The notes under the pieces are model-generated. The model was not told the origin of the DNA, did no database searches, and was given only the letters and a program-made list of their open reading frames with translations. From Roseimaritima ulvae (GTDB lineage: Bacteria; Planctomycetota; Planctomycetia; Pirellulales; Pirellulaceae): a stretch of DNA of 64,000 nt. Position 1 is the first letter of the stretch; each line of letters opens with the position of its first letter. The translations under genes and the position numbers were made by a program. Below are positions 12,270 to 20,460 of the stretch, in pieces. The stretch is taken from NCBI RefSeq assembly GCF_008065135.1, contig NZ_CP042914.1:6119404-6183403 (forward strand), given 5' to 3'.

Positions 12270-12390
12270 AAATCTCAAATCTCAAATCTCAAATCTCAAA
12301 TCTCAAATCTCAAATCTCAAATCTCAAATCTCAAATCTCAAATCTCAAATCTCAAATCTCGCAACTCGCAACTCGCATCCCGCAACTCTA
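12270..12390. repeat. 7-bp satellite (AAATCTC)n
   Basis: About thirteen perfect copies of AAATCTC, followed by degenerate 7-bp units of the GCAACTC type. It fills the gap between the 3' end of the squalene-cyclase-like gene and the 5' end of the DUF1559 gene. The same unit forms the longer array at 18557-18825, and single traces occur near 22078 and 59391. Confidence 0.9.
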
Positions 12391-13953
12391 CAGCGGAAAT
12401 TCGCTGGACTCTGAATACAACGGCAGGTAGCGGTAATAGACTTCCAGAATCATCGCGCACATCGCCGTGGTGTACAGCCGTCCGCCAACGTCGCCGTAGT
12501 GGTCTTTGAAGTGCCAGCTGCCCGCTTCATGGCCCTCCACGGCTTGCGTGCGTACCAGGTGATCGCGGACTTGCGATTGCCACGCATCCCACTGCGGATG
12601 GCGGGCGTGGTGCAGGGCCAAGCTGGCATAGTAGTCGTGGTAGACGTTTTGGAATTTCGGCCCCCAGTCCAACAACTGCGTCATGCCGGCTTGCTGGGAG
12701 CGGTGCAGCGGCGAGCGGCCGAGATAGATCTGCAGGGTAAGTCCGATCGCCGTGGGGGTTTTCGCCTCCGACGGTTCGCGGTAACCGAAATGTACGCCGC
12801 CATCGGGCGAGAGTGAATCGACATAGTTTTTGCAGCGATCGAACACATCGGTGGGCATCGAAATGTGCAACCGTTTGGCGCCCTTGAGCGCCATCACTTG
12901 CCAGCCGGTCAGCGTAATGTCGCCCGGCGCGCCCGGCGTATAGCCCCAGCTGCTGGTAGGGTGACGAGCGGCCAAAATAAACAGCGTCAACTCTTCAGCC
13001 AACAGACGTAGCTCCGCATCCTCGGTCATCGAGGCCGCTTCGACGATCGCCAGCGTGGCGATACCGTGGCCGTACATACTGCCCAACTGCAAATCGGAAC
13101 CAAAATCCGTGGGCCGCATTTGCCCTCGCAGGTAATACAGTCCGCGGTCGACCTGCTCCTGATACGGCCCCGACTCGTGGGTGTAGCCGGCGCCCAGAAA
13201 GGCCAGCAGCGCCAGGCCGGTCGCGGCGGTGGGCGGTGCGGGTAAGCGGTCGGGATTGTGCCGCGGATTATCGCACTGGCCATTACACGGCTTACCGGAC
13301 AGATCAAAGGACCAACTGCCATCGTTGCGTTGATGATTCGCCAGCCACCGCAAGGCCGCTTCGACGGCGGCTTCGCTTTCCGGCGTGGCGCCATATTCGA
13401 GACCAAACTTCTGCCGGCCCTGCGGCGATCGGCCGGCCAAACCGCCTCCACTTGGCAACGGTCGCGCGATGGCTTGATCGTCGGCTTGGGCCACGGCGGC
13501 CGTCGCTGCAGCCACCGGATCGAGGCGTGGTGCCTGCGGCTCGAGCGGCGAGCGGTCGGCGATTTGCGGAGGGGCGGCCAGAGCGATGGGGACCTTGGTC
13601 GGTTGCTCGGCGGCTTGCGAATTATCGTTTCGCAGCGGATCGGGCTGCTGTAATAATTCCAACGGCAGCGGCGGCGCGTCCGACGCGGTGGCCAGGGAAA
13701 GCTGCAGGGTTCGGCGGCCGGAACCGCCCGGCGGCATCGACCACAGGGCCAGTGTCAGCAACACGGCCATGTGCAGGAGCATGCTGACCAGCCAAGCCGG
13801 CACCCGCTGGTCAGAGTTTCGCAGCGCCGCCCAGCCTTTGCCAATCGCCGCCGCCACGGCCGCTCGCTGGCCGGGCGCCGAGTCGGCTTGGACCGGGGGC
13901 GCAGCCGGCAAAACCGGAGGAGCGTTATCGATAGGAGGGGTCGAAACGGTCAT
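12388..13953 (-). CDS. Membrane-anchored prenyltransferase/squalene-oxidase-repeat protein
   Basis: 521-residue protein with a Pro/Ala-rich N-terminus, one membrane helix near residues 58-73 (LVSMLLHMAVLLTLALWSM), a low-complexity linker, and a C-terminal alpha/alpha-barrel of the squalene-cyclase type. The barrel shows repeated WLANHQRNDGSWSFD and GYTPGAPGDITLTGWQVMALKGA segments. The acidic DxDD motif of true squalene-hopene cyclases is not visible, so cyclase activity should not be assumed. It is paralogous to the protein at 54342-56321: both have a helix starting AW(L/M)(I/V)SM, the GD-x-TGWQ motif and an ILEVYYR ending in FPL. Function unknown; probably an extracytoplasmic barrel protein. 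Confidence 0.8.
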   Translation of the reverse strand: MTVSTPPIDNAPPVLPAAPPVQADSAPGQRAAVAAAIGKGWAALRNSDQRVPAWLVSMLLHMAVLLTLALWSMPPGGSGRRTLQLSLATASDAPPLPLELLQQPDPLRNDNSQAAEQPTKVPIALAAPPQIADRSPLEPQAPRLDPVAAATAAVAQADDQAIARPLPSGGGLAGRSPQGRQKFGLEYGATPESEAAVEAALRWLANHQRNDGSWSFDLSGKPCNGQCDNPRHNPDRLPAPPTAATGLALLAFLGAGYTHESGPYQEQVDRGLYYLRGQMRPTDFGSDLQLGSMYGHGIATLAIVEAASMTEDAELRLLAEELTLFILAARHPTSSWGYTPGAPGDITLTGWQVMALKGAKRLHISMPTDVFDRCKNYVDSLSPDGGVHFGYREPSEAKTPTAIGLTLQIYLGRSPLHRSQQAGMTQLLDWGPKFQNVYHDYYASLALHHARHPQWDAWQSQVRDHLVRTQAVEGHEAGSWHFKDHYGDVGGRLYTTAMCAMILEVYYRYLPLYSESSEFPL

Positions 13954-14166
13954 GCAGTCAGGGGCGATCGAAACGGACAGACGCTACTGTCCGAATATAG
14001 CTCGCCGGTTGCCAACAGGCGCAGAAACCGTCCAGCAGCCCGGGCCAAAGCAGGCGTCTGACGTACCAGCACTGCCCCCTCCTTTAGGGCATTGGTATCT
14101 ACACACCTTCCTTCACGTCCCCCCGGGAGAGTCGAGCCTTAGCGAGGGGAGGGCTCGGTGGAACTG

Positions 14167-14189
14167 CACGGGCCAGGGGCCCATGCTAC
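14167..14189. repeat. Inverted copy of the GTAGCATGGG hairpin repeat
   Basis: Single copy starting CACGGGCC and ending CATGCTAC, immediately downstream of the pilB-like gene. The rest of the 13954-14192 gap shows nothing else. Confidence 0.85.
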
Positions 14190-14192
14190 GGG

Positions 14193-15539
14193 TTACTTCG
14201 CCGCGAAGACGCGTTTTAGTTCATCCAGACCGGTGATGCCGCGGGCGACCGTCAAGATGGCTTCGCTCTGCAAGCCGCGATGGCCTTCGGCGCGGGCGAT
14301 CTCGCGGAGCTTGTTCACATCCTGCGTCTTCAGCAACGCGGCGCGAAACTTCGGCCCGGGCTGCAACAACTCAAAAATTCCCACACGTCCGATGTAGCTG
14401 CGTCCGCCACACACATGACAGGGTGGAATCGGTGCGGGATTGCCCTTCTCGTCGACTTGCTGTTCGATCGGCGGCGGCACATAGGGCTGGTACAGCACGC
14501 CCACGCGGCCTTGGGGAATCCCCAGCTGTTGCAACAATTGCGGGCTGGGCTGGAAGGGCTGTCGACAGTTCTCACACAGCCGCCGCGCCAAGCGTTGATT
14601 GACCACCGCCTTCAGACTGCTGGCGATCTGCTTGGCGTTGCCGCGGTACTTGGCGATCAGCTTCACGGCGGCTTCGACCGCATCGCTGGCAACGATCCGC
14701 GTATACATGTGCTTATCGTTAGTGGTCACCTGATCGAGGATCGCTTTCAGCGAGTCTTCGTCGGGAATCTCGGGCAGCACAAACACGTCCGGTTCTTTCA
14801 GGATCATGCTGCGGAGCAGTTCAGCGGCCGTTTTGCCGGTCTCTCCGCCGTAGTAATTGCTGCTGACATTGATCGTTTCGGGTTCCCGCCGCTGATCATG
14901 TTCGACGGATTGGAAGTCGCGCATCAAGCGGTCGGCGGCTTCCAGCGAGACCTGCCAGGTGGTCGTTAGACCGCCGCCCTTAGGAGCGCTGACCAACACG
15001 ATGCCCCCGGACGTGTCGAGTGCCTGCTTGTACTGTTCCTTCATGCGGTCCCGCATGCCCAGGTCGTTCAGCGTAGCAAACGGCGTTTTCTCCGCTTCCA
15101 ATCGCACCAACGCCCGTTCGCCGGTCTGGGTGCCCTGCGACTGCACGGTGATAAAGTACTTGGCCTTTTTATACTTCGTCGCGCACTTGCCTTCCTGACC
15201 GCTGCGACGGTCGGCGGGATTCAGGCCGCAGACCTGCTTCAGGGAATACAGCATCGCGTCGCCGGCGTCGCGGGGCAGGTTGGGCAGTTGTTCCCAGTTG
15301 CCATCGATCTGATACCGCATGGCCACAAATTGCTGCGTAAAGTCCATCAGGATGTGGTTGGCCCGCGAGCTGAGGGCGTGCGCCACCTGGCCGGCCGCGA
15401 CCGGATAGCCGGGTGCCTGACGGGCCAGGATTTCTAGCCCCTGCTGCTGTTCGCGATTTCCGATCACCACGGAAAACTCGACCGGCGGCACGGTCTGCCA
15501 TAGTTGGACTTCTTGTTGTTGCTCGTTTGACTGCGCCAT
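14193..15539 (-). CDS. PilB/GspE-like secretion ATPase with degenerate nucleotide-binding site
   Basis: 448-residue homologue of type II secretion/type IV pilus ATPases. The overall order of motifs follows PilB/GspE: N-terminal domain, P-loop region at 185-194 and Walker B region at 251-260. The zinc-binding pairs CENC and CHVC are followed by GRVGIFELL. The P-loop reads APKGGGLTTT, so Leu191 replaces the essential lysine of GPTGSGKTTT. The Asp box and the GHLVLSTLHT His box are also lost, although the Walker-B glutamate is kept (LPEIPDED). It is therefore probably not an ATPase by itself. It begins nine bases after pilT on the same strand, implying an operon and perhaps a structural or regulatory role beside PilT. 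Confidence 0.85.
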   Translation of the reverse strand: MAQSNEQQQEVQLWQTVPPVEFSVVIGNREQQQGLEILARQAPGYPVAAGQVAHALSSRANHILMDFTQQFVAMRYQIDGNWEQLPNLPRDAGDAMLYSLKQVCGLNPADRRSGQEGKCATKYKKAKYFITVQSQGTQTGERALVRLEAEKTPFATLNDLGMRDRMKEQYKQALDTSGGIVLVSAPKGGGLTTTWQVSLEAADRLMRDFQSVEHDQRREPETINVSSNYYGGETGKTAAELLRSMILKEPDVFVLPEIPDEDSLKAILDQVTTNDKHMYTRIVASDAVEAAVKLIAKYRGNAKQIASSLKAVVNQRLARRLCENCRQPFQPSPQLLQQLGIPQGRVGVLYQPYVPPPIEQQVDEKGNPAPIPPCHVCGGRSYIGRVGIFELLQPGPKFRAALLKTQDVNKLREIARAEGHRGLQSEAILTVARGITGLDELKRVFAAK

Positions 15540-15548
15540 TTATGATTC

Positions 15549-16751
15549 CTAAATAATCCCCGGTGCTTTCACGTCGATGCCTTTGAGCGCCATCTTCAAC
15601 GCGTCTTTGTTCGGTGCCACAGCAAAGGCGGTTGGCCGGTCGATCAGTTCGTCGTCGATCAACTGCTTGAGACTCATCGTAAAGTCCTGCATGCCGTCTT
15701 CGGCCCCGATGCGGATCGCATCGGGCAGTTTGTTGTCGTGACCTTCCAGCACCAGTTTGCGGACCATCGGAGTGAAGGTCATGATTTCACAAGTCGGTAC
15801 CCGCGGCACGCCCGGCTTGATGCTTTTCAACAATTTCTGAGCCACGATGCCCTTCATGTTAAAGGCGATCGCCGAGCGGATGGCGCCGTGCATTTCTTCT
15901 GGAAACAAGTCCAGGATACGGCCGATCGTGGTCGAGGCACTGGCGGCGTGGATCGTGCCGAATACCAAGTGCCCGGTTTCGGCGGCGTGAATGGCCGTCA
16001 TAAAGGTTTCTTCGTCACGCAATTCTCCAACCAGAATGATATCCGGGTCTTCACGCACGGCGTGCTTCATGCCGACGCCAAAATCGACCACGTCCTGGCC
16101 GATTTCACGCTGGTTGATCAAACATTTGTCTTCGGTGTAAACAAATTCGATCGGGTCTTCCAGCGTCAGGATGTGTTTGCGGTACAGGGTATTGATGTAG
16201 TTCAACATCGAACCGATGGTGGTACTTTTGCCCGACCCGGTGACCCCGGCCAGTAGGATCATGCCCTGTTCGAAGTGGCACAACGTCTCCACGCTGGGCG
16301 GCAGGTACAAGCCTTTGAAGTCGGGGATGAAGTTGCTGATGCGACGAGCCACCATGCCGATTTTGCCGAGCTGTTTCAGCAGGTTGACGCGAAATCGCCA
16401 GGATTCGCCATCGACGTCACAGACGTAGGCAAAGTCGGCGCCGCCTTCCTGCTCGAAGATAATCAGATTGCGTTCGTCCATCATCGGGACCAACAGATCA
16501 ATCATTTCTTGGTTGTCGATCGGCGGCCGGTTGAGCGGTTTCAGTTCGCCGCGGACGCGGACCATCGGCGGCCGGCCCACTTTCATGTGCAGGTCGGAGC
16601 CCTCGAGTTTGACCAGGGCCCGGAAGATCTTGTCGACTTCCAGCGGCTCGCGTTTTTCCAGCAAGCTCTCCTTCAGACGCCGCACGACCGCTTCGGGTCC
16701 ACCCTCGGCCGAGGGCGCAGGTTGCTGGGGGGCTTTGGCGGCATGAGCCAT
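15549..16751 (-). CDS. pilT: PilT-type twitching/retraction ATPase
   Basis: Hexameric ATPase of the PilT/PilU family, which depolymerises type IV pili. At 400 residues it has an extra 40-residue N-terminal segment. Seen are Walker A GVTGSGKST (169-177), the Asp box LEDPIEFVY, Walker B DIILVGELRDEET, and the His box GHLVFGTIHAASA. The PilT-type AIRSAIAFN-x-GIVAQKLL segment follows; the usual form reads FPxxQQ...LRAVISQ. Unlike the downstream pilB-like protein, all catalytic residues are intact. The two form a minus-strand pair; hisF lies 28 bases upstream of the start. A role in surface attachment or DNA uptake is inferred from the family. Confidence 0.92.
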   Translation of the reverse strand: MAHAAKAPQQPAPSAEGGPEAVVRRLKESLLEKREPLEVDKIFRALVKLEGSDLHMKVGRPPMVRVRGELKPLNRPPIDNQEMIDLLVPMMDERNLIIFEQEGGADFAYVCDVDGESWRFRVNLLKQLGKIGMVARRISNFIPDFKGLYLPPSVETLCHFEQGMILLAGVTGSGKSTTIGSMLNYINTLYRKHILTLEDPIEFVYTEDKCLINQREIGQDVVDFGVGMKHAVREDPDIILVGELRDEETFMTAIHAAETGHLVFGTIHAASASTTIGRILDLFPEEMHGAIRSAIAFNMKGIVAQKLLKSIKPGVPRVPTCEIMTFTPMVRKLVLEGHDNKLPDAIRIGAEDGMQDFTMSLKQLIDDELIDRPTAFAVAPNKDALKMALKGIDVKAPGII

Positions 16752-16778
16752 ATCGCGGGAACTCCGATAATGAAAAGG

Positions 16779-17546
16779 CTATAGACGAACCGGGACGCCG
16801 GCGTCCCGCATAATTCGTTTGGTTTGCTCTATTGTAAAGTGTCCGAAGTGGAAGATGCTGGCGGCCAGCGCCGCGTCGGCTTTTCCCTTCAAAATCGCCT
16901 CGGCCAAATGCTCGGGCTTGCCCGCCCCACCACTGGCCACCACTGGAATCGACACCGCATCACTGATCGCCGAAGTAATTTCCAGGTCGTATCCGTCGCA
17001 GGTGCCGTCGGCATCCATACTAGTCAACACAATCTCACCAGCCCCTAAAGCTTCCACCTCCTGAGCCCAAGCGACGGCTTCCAATCCAGTGGGTTTACGC
17101 CCCCCATTGATATGGACCTCCCAAACCTCACGACCGTCACGCTGCACGCGTTTGGGGTCGATATTGACGACGATGCACTGACTGCCAAAGCGTTCGGCCG
17201 CCCGCCGCACAAATTGCGGGTCGGTGCAAGCGGTGGAATTGATCGAGACTTTGTCGCTGCCGGCCGATAACAGAGCCCTGACGTCTTCGATCGAACGGAT
17301 CCCGCCGCCGACGGTCAGCGGCATAAAAATCTGCTCGGCCGTCCGCCGCACCACGTCGATCATGATGTCGCGTTGTTCGTGACTGGCCGTGATGTCCAAA
17401 AACACCAGTTCGTCGGCGCCCTCTGCTTCGTACCGCTGCGCCACCTCGACCGGATCGCCGGCGTCCCGCAAATTGACAAAATTCGTGCCTTTGACGACGC
17501 GTCCCTCGGCCACATCCAGACAGGGTATAACACGTTTGGCAAGCAT
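16779..17546 (-). CDS. hisF: Imidazole glycerol phosphate synthase cyclase subunit
   Basis: (beta/alpha)8-barrel enzyme of histidine synthesis. With HisH it converts PRFAR plus ammonia to imidazole glycerol phosphate and AICAR. At 255 residues it has normal length. The catalytic Asp11 is in [16 protein letters not shown] and the second Asp is in VVNIDPKRV. The phosphate-binding loops VGGGIRS and ASGGAG and the SMDADGT motif are all present. No other his genes lie near. It is divergent from the fructosamine-kinase-like gene, with starts about 70 bases apart, so the promoters must overlap in that short region. Confidence 0.97.
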   Translation of the reverse strand: MLAKRVIPCLDVAEGRVVKGTNFVNLRDAGDPVEVAQRYEAEGADELVFLDITASHEQRDIMIDVVRRTAEQIFMPLTVGGGIRSIEDVRALLSAGSDKVSINSTACTDPQFVRRAAERFGSQCIVVNIDPKRVQRDGREVWEVHINGGRKPTGLEAVAWAQEVEALGAGEIVLTSMDADGTCDGYDLEITSAISDAVSIPVVASGGAGKPEHLAEAILKGKADAALAASIFHFGHFTIEQTKRIMRDAGVPVRL

Positions 17547-17618
17547 TCTAAAATCACTCGAAAACAGCGGAATAAGGTTGGTCTGCTGAGCTTAACCAAA
17601 GCCGGGAATAGTGACGAG

Positions 17619-18542
17619 GTGACCAGTTTAAACACCCCCAGCGTCCTGCGCGCCGCGGACCTCGCGGGGCGAACCGTCGCACACATCCAACCGCTCGGCG
17701 GCGGCTGTATCTCCGCCACCGCCCGCTGGCGCTTGGATGATGGCCGCGAACTGATGGTCAAATCCGACCACGCCGACCGGCGGAACATGCTGCAAGCCGA
17801 AGCCCAAGGGCTCCGCGCCCTGGCCGCCGCACAGACGATTCGCGTCCCCCGAGTCGTGGCGGAAGGGCAGGACGACAGCAGCGGGCAAGCGTTTTTGGTC
17901 AGCGAATTTGTCCGCAGCACCACGCTGACGGCCGACCCGGCGGCCCGCAATAACTTCTTCACCCGCTTCGCCCAACAACTGGCCGACCTGCATCGCCCCC
18001 CCACCGATGGCGAGGGTGCCGGTGAGGAAAAAACCTTTGGCTGGCGGACAGACAATTTCATCGGAGCAACCGCACAGGCGAACACGCCCCATCGCTCTTG
18101 GGCCGATTTTTTTGCCAGCCAGCGATTGGAACCCCAGCTGCAACTAGCCCGGCAGCACAACCTCGCCTCGCCGCGTTTGATCCGCAACATCCAACGCATC
18201 CTCGCCCAATTGGATTCATTGTTGGCGGGCCACGACGAACCGCCGGCCCTGATCCACGGGGATCTGTGGAGCGGTAATTATTTATGCGACGAAGACCACC
18301 AGCCCGTGCTGATCGACCCGGCCGTGTATCGAGCCGACCGCGAAGCCGAGTTTGGCATGCTGCAGCTGTTCGGCAGCTGCCCCCGCCGGTTTTACGAAGC
18401 CTACCAGGAAGCCTATCCGCTCTCGGACGGCTGGCAGCAGCGGACGCAACTGTATCAGCTGTACCACCTGCTGAACCATCTGAACCTGTTCGGCGGCGGT
18501 TACCTGCAGCAGTGTGAAGCGCTGGCCCAAAAAATCGGATAG
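17619..18542 (+). CDS. Fructosamine/ketosamine-3-kinase family protein
   Basis: Phosphotransferase-fold kinase related to fructosamine-3-kinase, which phosphorylates sugar adducts on proteins so that they fall off. A start at GTG 17619 gives 307 residues, close to the family's roughly 290; the reading frame extends further upstream into hisF, but that part is antisense. Visible features are GGGCISATARWRLDDG (nucleotide loop), VKSD, the catalytic loop LIHGDLWSGNYLCDED with Asp, and the metal-binding DPAVY-x-ADREAEFGM. Together HGDLW and DPAxYxxxRE are diagnostic. Substrate in bacteria is inferred only from the family. Confidence 0.88.
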   Translation: MTSLNTPSVLRAADLAGRTVAHIQPLGGGCISATARWRLDDGRELMVKSDHADRRNMLQAEAQGLRALAAAQTIRVPRVVAEGQDDSSGQAFLVSEFVRSTTLTADPAARNNFFTRFAQQLADLHRPPTDGEGAGEEKTFGWRTDNFIGATAQANTPHRSWADFFASQRLEPQLQLARQHNLASPRLIRNIQRILAQLDSLLAGHDEPPALIHGDLWSGNYLCDEDHQPVLIDPAVYRADREAEFGMLQLFGSCPRRFYEAYQEAYPLSDGWQQRTQLYQLYHLLNHLNLFGGGYLQQCEALAQKIG

Positions 18543-18556
18543 AGGGCAGGCGGGAA

Positions 18557-18825
18557 TCTCAAATCTCAAATCTCAAATCTCAAATCTCAAATCTCAAATC
18601 TCAAATCTCAAATCTCAAATCTCAAATCACAAATCACAAATCTCAAATCACAAATCTCAAATCACAAATCACAAATCACAAATCACAAATCACAAATCAC
18701 AAATCACTCCTCACTCCTCACTCCTCACTCCTCACTCCTCACTCCTCACTCCTCACTCCTCACTCCTCACTCCTCACTCCTCACTCCTCACTCCTCACTC
18801 CTCACTCCTCACTCCTCACTCGCCC
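18557..18825. repeat. 7-bp satellite evolving from AAATCTC to AAATCAC to CTCACTC
   Basis: About 265 bases of strict 7-bp period. It starts as AAATCTC units, passes through mixed AAATCAC units (from about 18627) and ends as CTCACTC units (from about 18707). Read on the plus strand it would encode a low-complexity SQISNLK repeat, but there is no gene context for it. An inverted AAGTC-TGGC-GACTT hairpin follows at about 18829-18856. The 18543-18944 gap contains nothing else. Confidence 0.92.
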
Positions 18826-18944
18826 CCGTCCAAAGTCTGGCGACTTCGGCTACGCCACTTTCCCCGCGGCTGGCTGGTCGATGTAGAATAAGCCGCTGCC
18901 ACTTCTCGTATTTCCTTCAAAATCCAATCTTTTCGGAGGCTTCG

Positions 18945-20303
18945 ATGCCGTTTCCCAAAGAAAACCGACGTCATTTTCTCAAAACCACCGCCGGCCTGGG
19001 GGCTGCGGCCACGGTCCCGTACTTCTTTTCCCAGGAAAAGACGCTGGCTGACGAAACCCAATCCAAGAACGACCGCATTCCAATCGGCTTGATCGGTGCC
19101 GGCGGGATGGGACGCGGCAATATGCGAGCGGCCTCGAAATGGGTCGACGTGGTGGCCATCGCCGACGTGGACCAAAGCCGCTTGCAGCAAGCCAATAAGC
19201 AGTTGAGCGGCGGCAAGGCGGATCTGTACGCCGACTACCAGGAGATCCTGGATCGTGACGACATCAAAGTCCTGCACATCGCCACGCCCGACCACTGGCA
19301 CACCAAACCGCTGATCGAAGCCATGCGGGCCGGCAAGGACATCTACTGCGAAAAGCCGATGACGTTGACGATCGACGAAGGCAAATTGATTCGCAAAGTC
19401 CAACAGGAAACCGGTCGCATCGTCCAGGTCGGCACCCAACAGCGAAGCACCTTCCACCTGTTTACCAAAGCCATGGCGATGGTCAACGAAGGCCGCTTGG
19501 GCCGCATCCACCGGGTGCAAGCCGCCATCGGCGGAGCGCCGACTAGTCGCGCGATTCCGGTCGCTGAAATTCCCGAAGGTCTGGATTGGGATCGCTGGTT
19601 GGGCCCCGCCCCCAAAGTCGACTACCGCAAGGAAGGCAAAGCCACCAACTGCCACTACGAATTCCGTTGGTGGTACGAGTACAGCGGCGGCAAACTGACC
19701 GACTGGGGTGCTCACCATGTCGATATCGCTAAATGGGCCTTGGAATTGAACGGCCAAAAAGGCGGTCCTTTGTCGATCGGCGGGACGGCCGAACATCCGG
19801 TCGAATTCGACGAAAACGGCTACCCCAAACAGAACGATCGCTACAACACGGCGACCCGTTTTAACTTCAACGTCGCCTTCCCGGGCGGCACGGAAATGGT
19901 GATCCGCAACGACACCGACAACGGTGTGTTGATCGAAGGCGAAAAGGGAAGAATCTTCGTTAACCGTGGCAAGTTGGTCGGCGGTCCCGTGGAAGCGTTG
20001 AAAGACAATCCGCTGCCGGAAGACGCCATCAGCAAGGTCTACAAGGGCTTGCCGATGGAAGAAAACGAACGCCGCGCCCATTGGGCCTGCTTCCTGCATT
20101 GCCACAAATCGGGTCAGGAACCGATCTCCGATGTGCACTCACACATGCGGATGCTGAATATCTGCCACTTGGCGGGAATCTCGGCACGGCTCGGCGGCCG
20201 GACGTTGAAGTGGGACGACGGCAACGAGCAGATCGTGGGCGACGAGCAAGCCAACAGCATGCTGGCCCGCAAGTACCGCGAAGGCTACGAAATCAATTCG
20301 TAG
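18945..20303 (+). CDS. Gfo/Idh/MocA-family oxidoreductase with TAT signal
   Basis: NAD(P)-dependent sugar or inositol-type dehydrogenase of the family expanded in planctomycetes. The first 40 residues contain a twin-arginine signal (NRRHFLKTTAGLGAAATVP), so it is exported folded with its cofactor. The Rossmann motif is IGLIGAGGMGRGNM near residues 47-60. The family's EKPMT lysine-proline motif and the GAHHVDIAKWAL catalytic His region follow. Length is 452 residues. Substrate cannot be read from the sequence. The TAG stop is the first base triplet of a hairpin-repeat flank (TAGGCTAACGTACG). Confidence 0.93.
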   Translation: MPFPKENRRHFLKTTAGLGAAATVPYFFSQEKTLADETQSKNDRIPIGLIGAGGMGRGNMRAASKWVDVVAIADVDQSRLQQANKQLSGGKADLYADYQEILDRDDIKVLHIATPDHWHTKPLIEAMRAGKDIYCEKPMTLTIDEGKLIRKVQQETGRIVQVGTQQRSTFHLFTKAMAMVNEGRLGRIHRVQAAIGGAPTSRAIPVAEIPEGLDWDRWLGPAPKVDYRKEGKATNCHYEFRWWYEYSGGKLTDWGAHHVDIAKWALELNGQKGGPLSIGGTAEHPVEFDENGYPKQNDRYNTATRFNFNVAFPGGTEMVIRNDTDNGVLIEGEKGRIFVNRGKLVGGPVEALKDNPLPEDAISKVYKGLPMEENERRAHWACFLHCHKSGQEPISDVHSHMRMLNICHLAGISARLGGRTLKWDDGNEQIVGDEQANSMLARKYREGYEINS

Positions 20304-20458
20304 GCTAACGTACGTCAGGCTTTCCAGCCTGACGCAAACGCAACCGTAGCCGATATCGCCTGCATTGGGCTGCTTCGCGGCAGTCCAAAGTCTGGCGACT
20401 TCGGCTACGGAATGGTCAGCCTGGAAAGGCTAACGTACGTCAAGCTTTCCTGCCTGAC
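20302..20458. repeat. CGTACGTCAG hairpins and an AAGTC-TGGC-GACTT hairpin
   Basis: Two CTAACGTACGTCA elements (20302-20335 with stem GTCAGGCT/AGCCTGAC around TTCC; 20428-20458 imperfect, GTCAAGCT/TGCCTGAC) flank an inverted TGGC-loop hairpin at about 20385-20409. The first element overlaps the stop codon of the preceding oxidoreductase. Confidence 0.8.
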
Positions 20459-20460
20459 AT

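Noticed and set aside
12388-13953. True squalene-hopene cyclase
   Set aside because: No DxDD motif or full set of QW repeats is visible; only the fold-type repeats are.
17373-17618. Upstream extension of the fructosamine-kinase-like protein
   Set aside because: It is antisense to hisF and adds nothing to the kinase fold.
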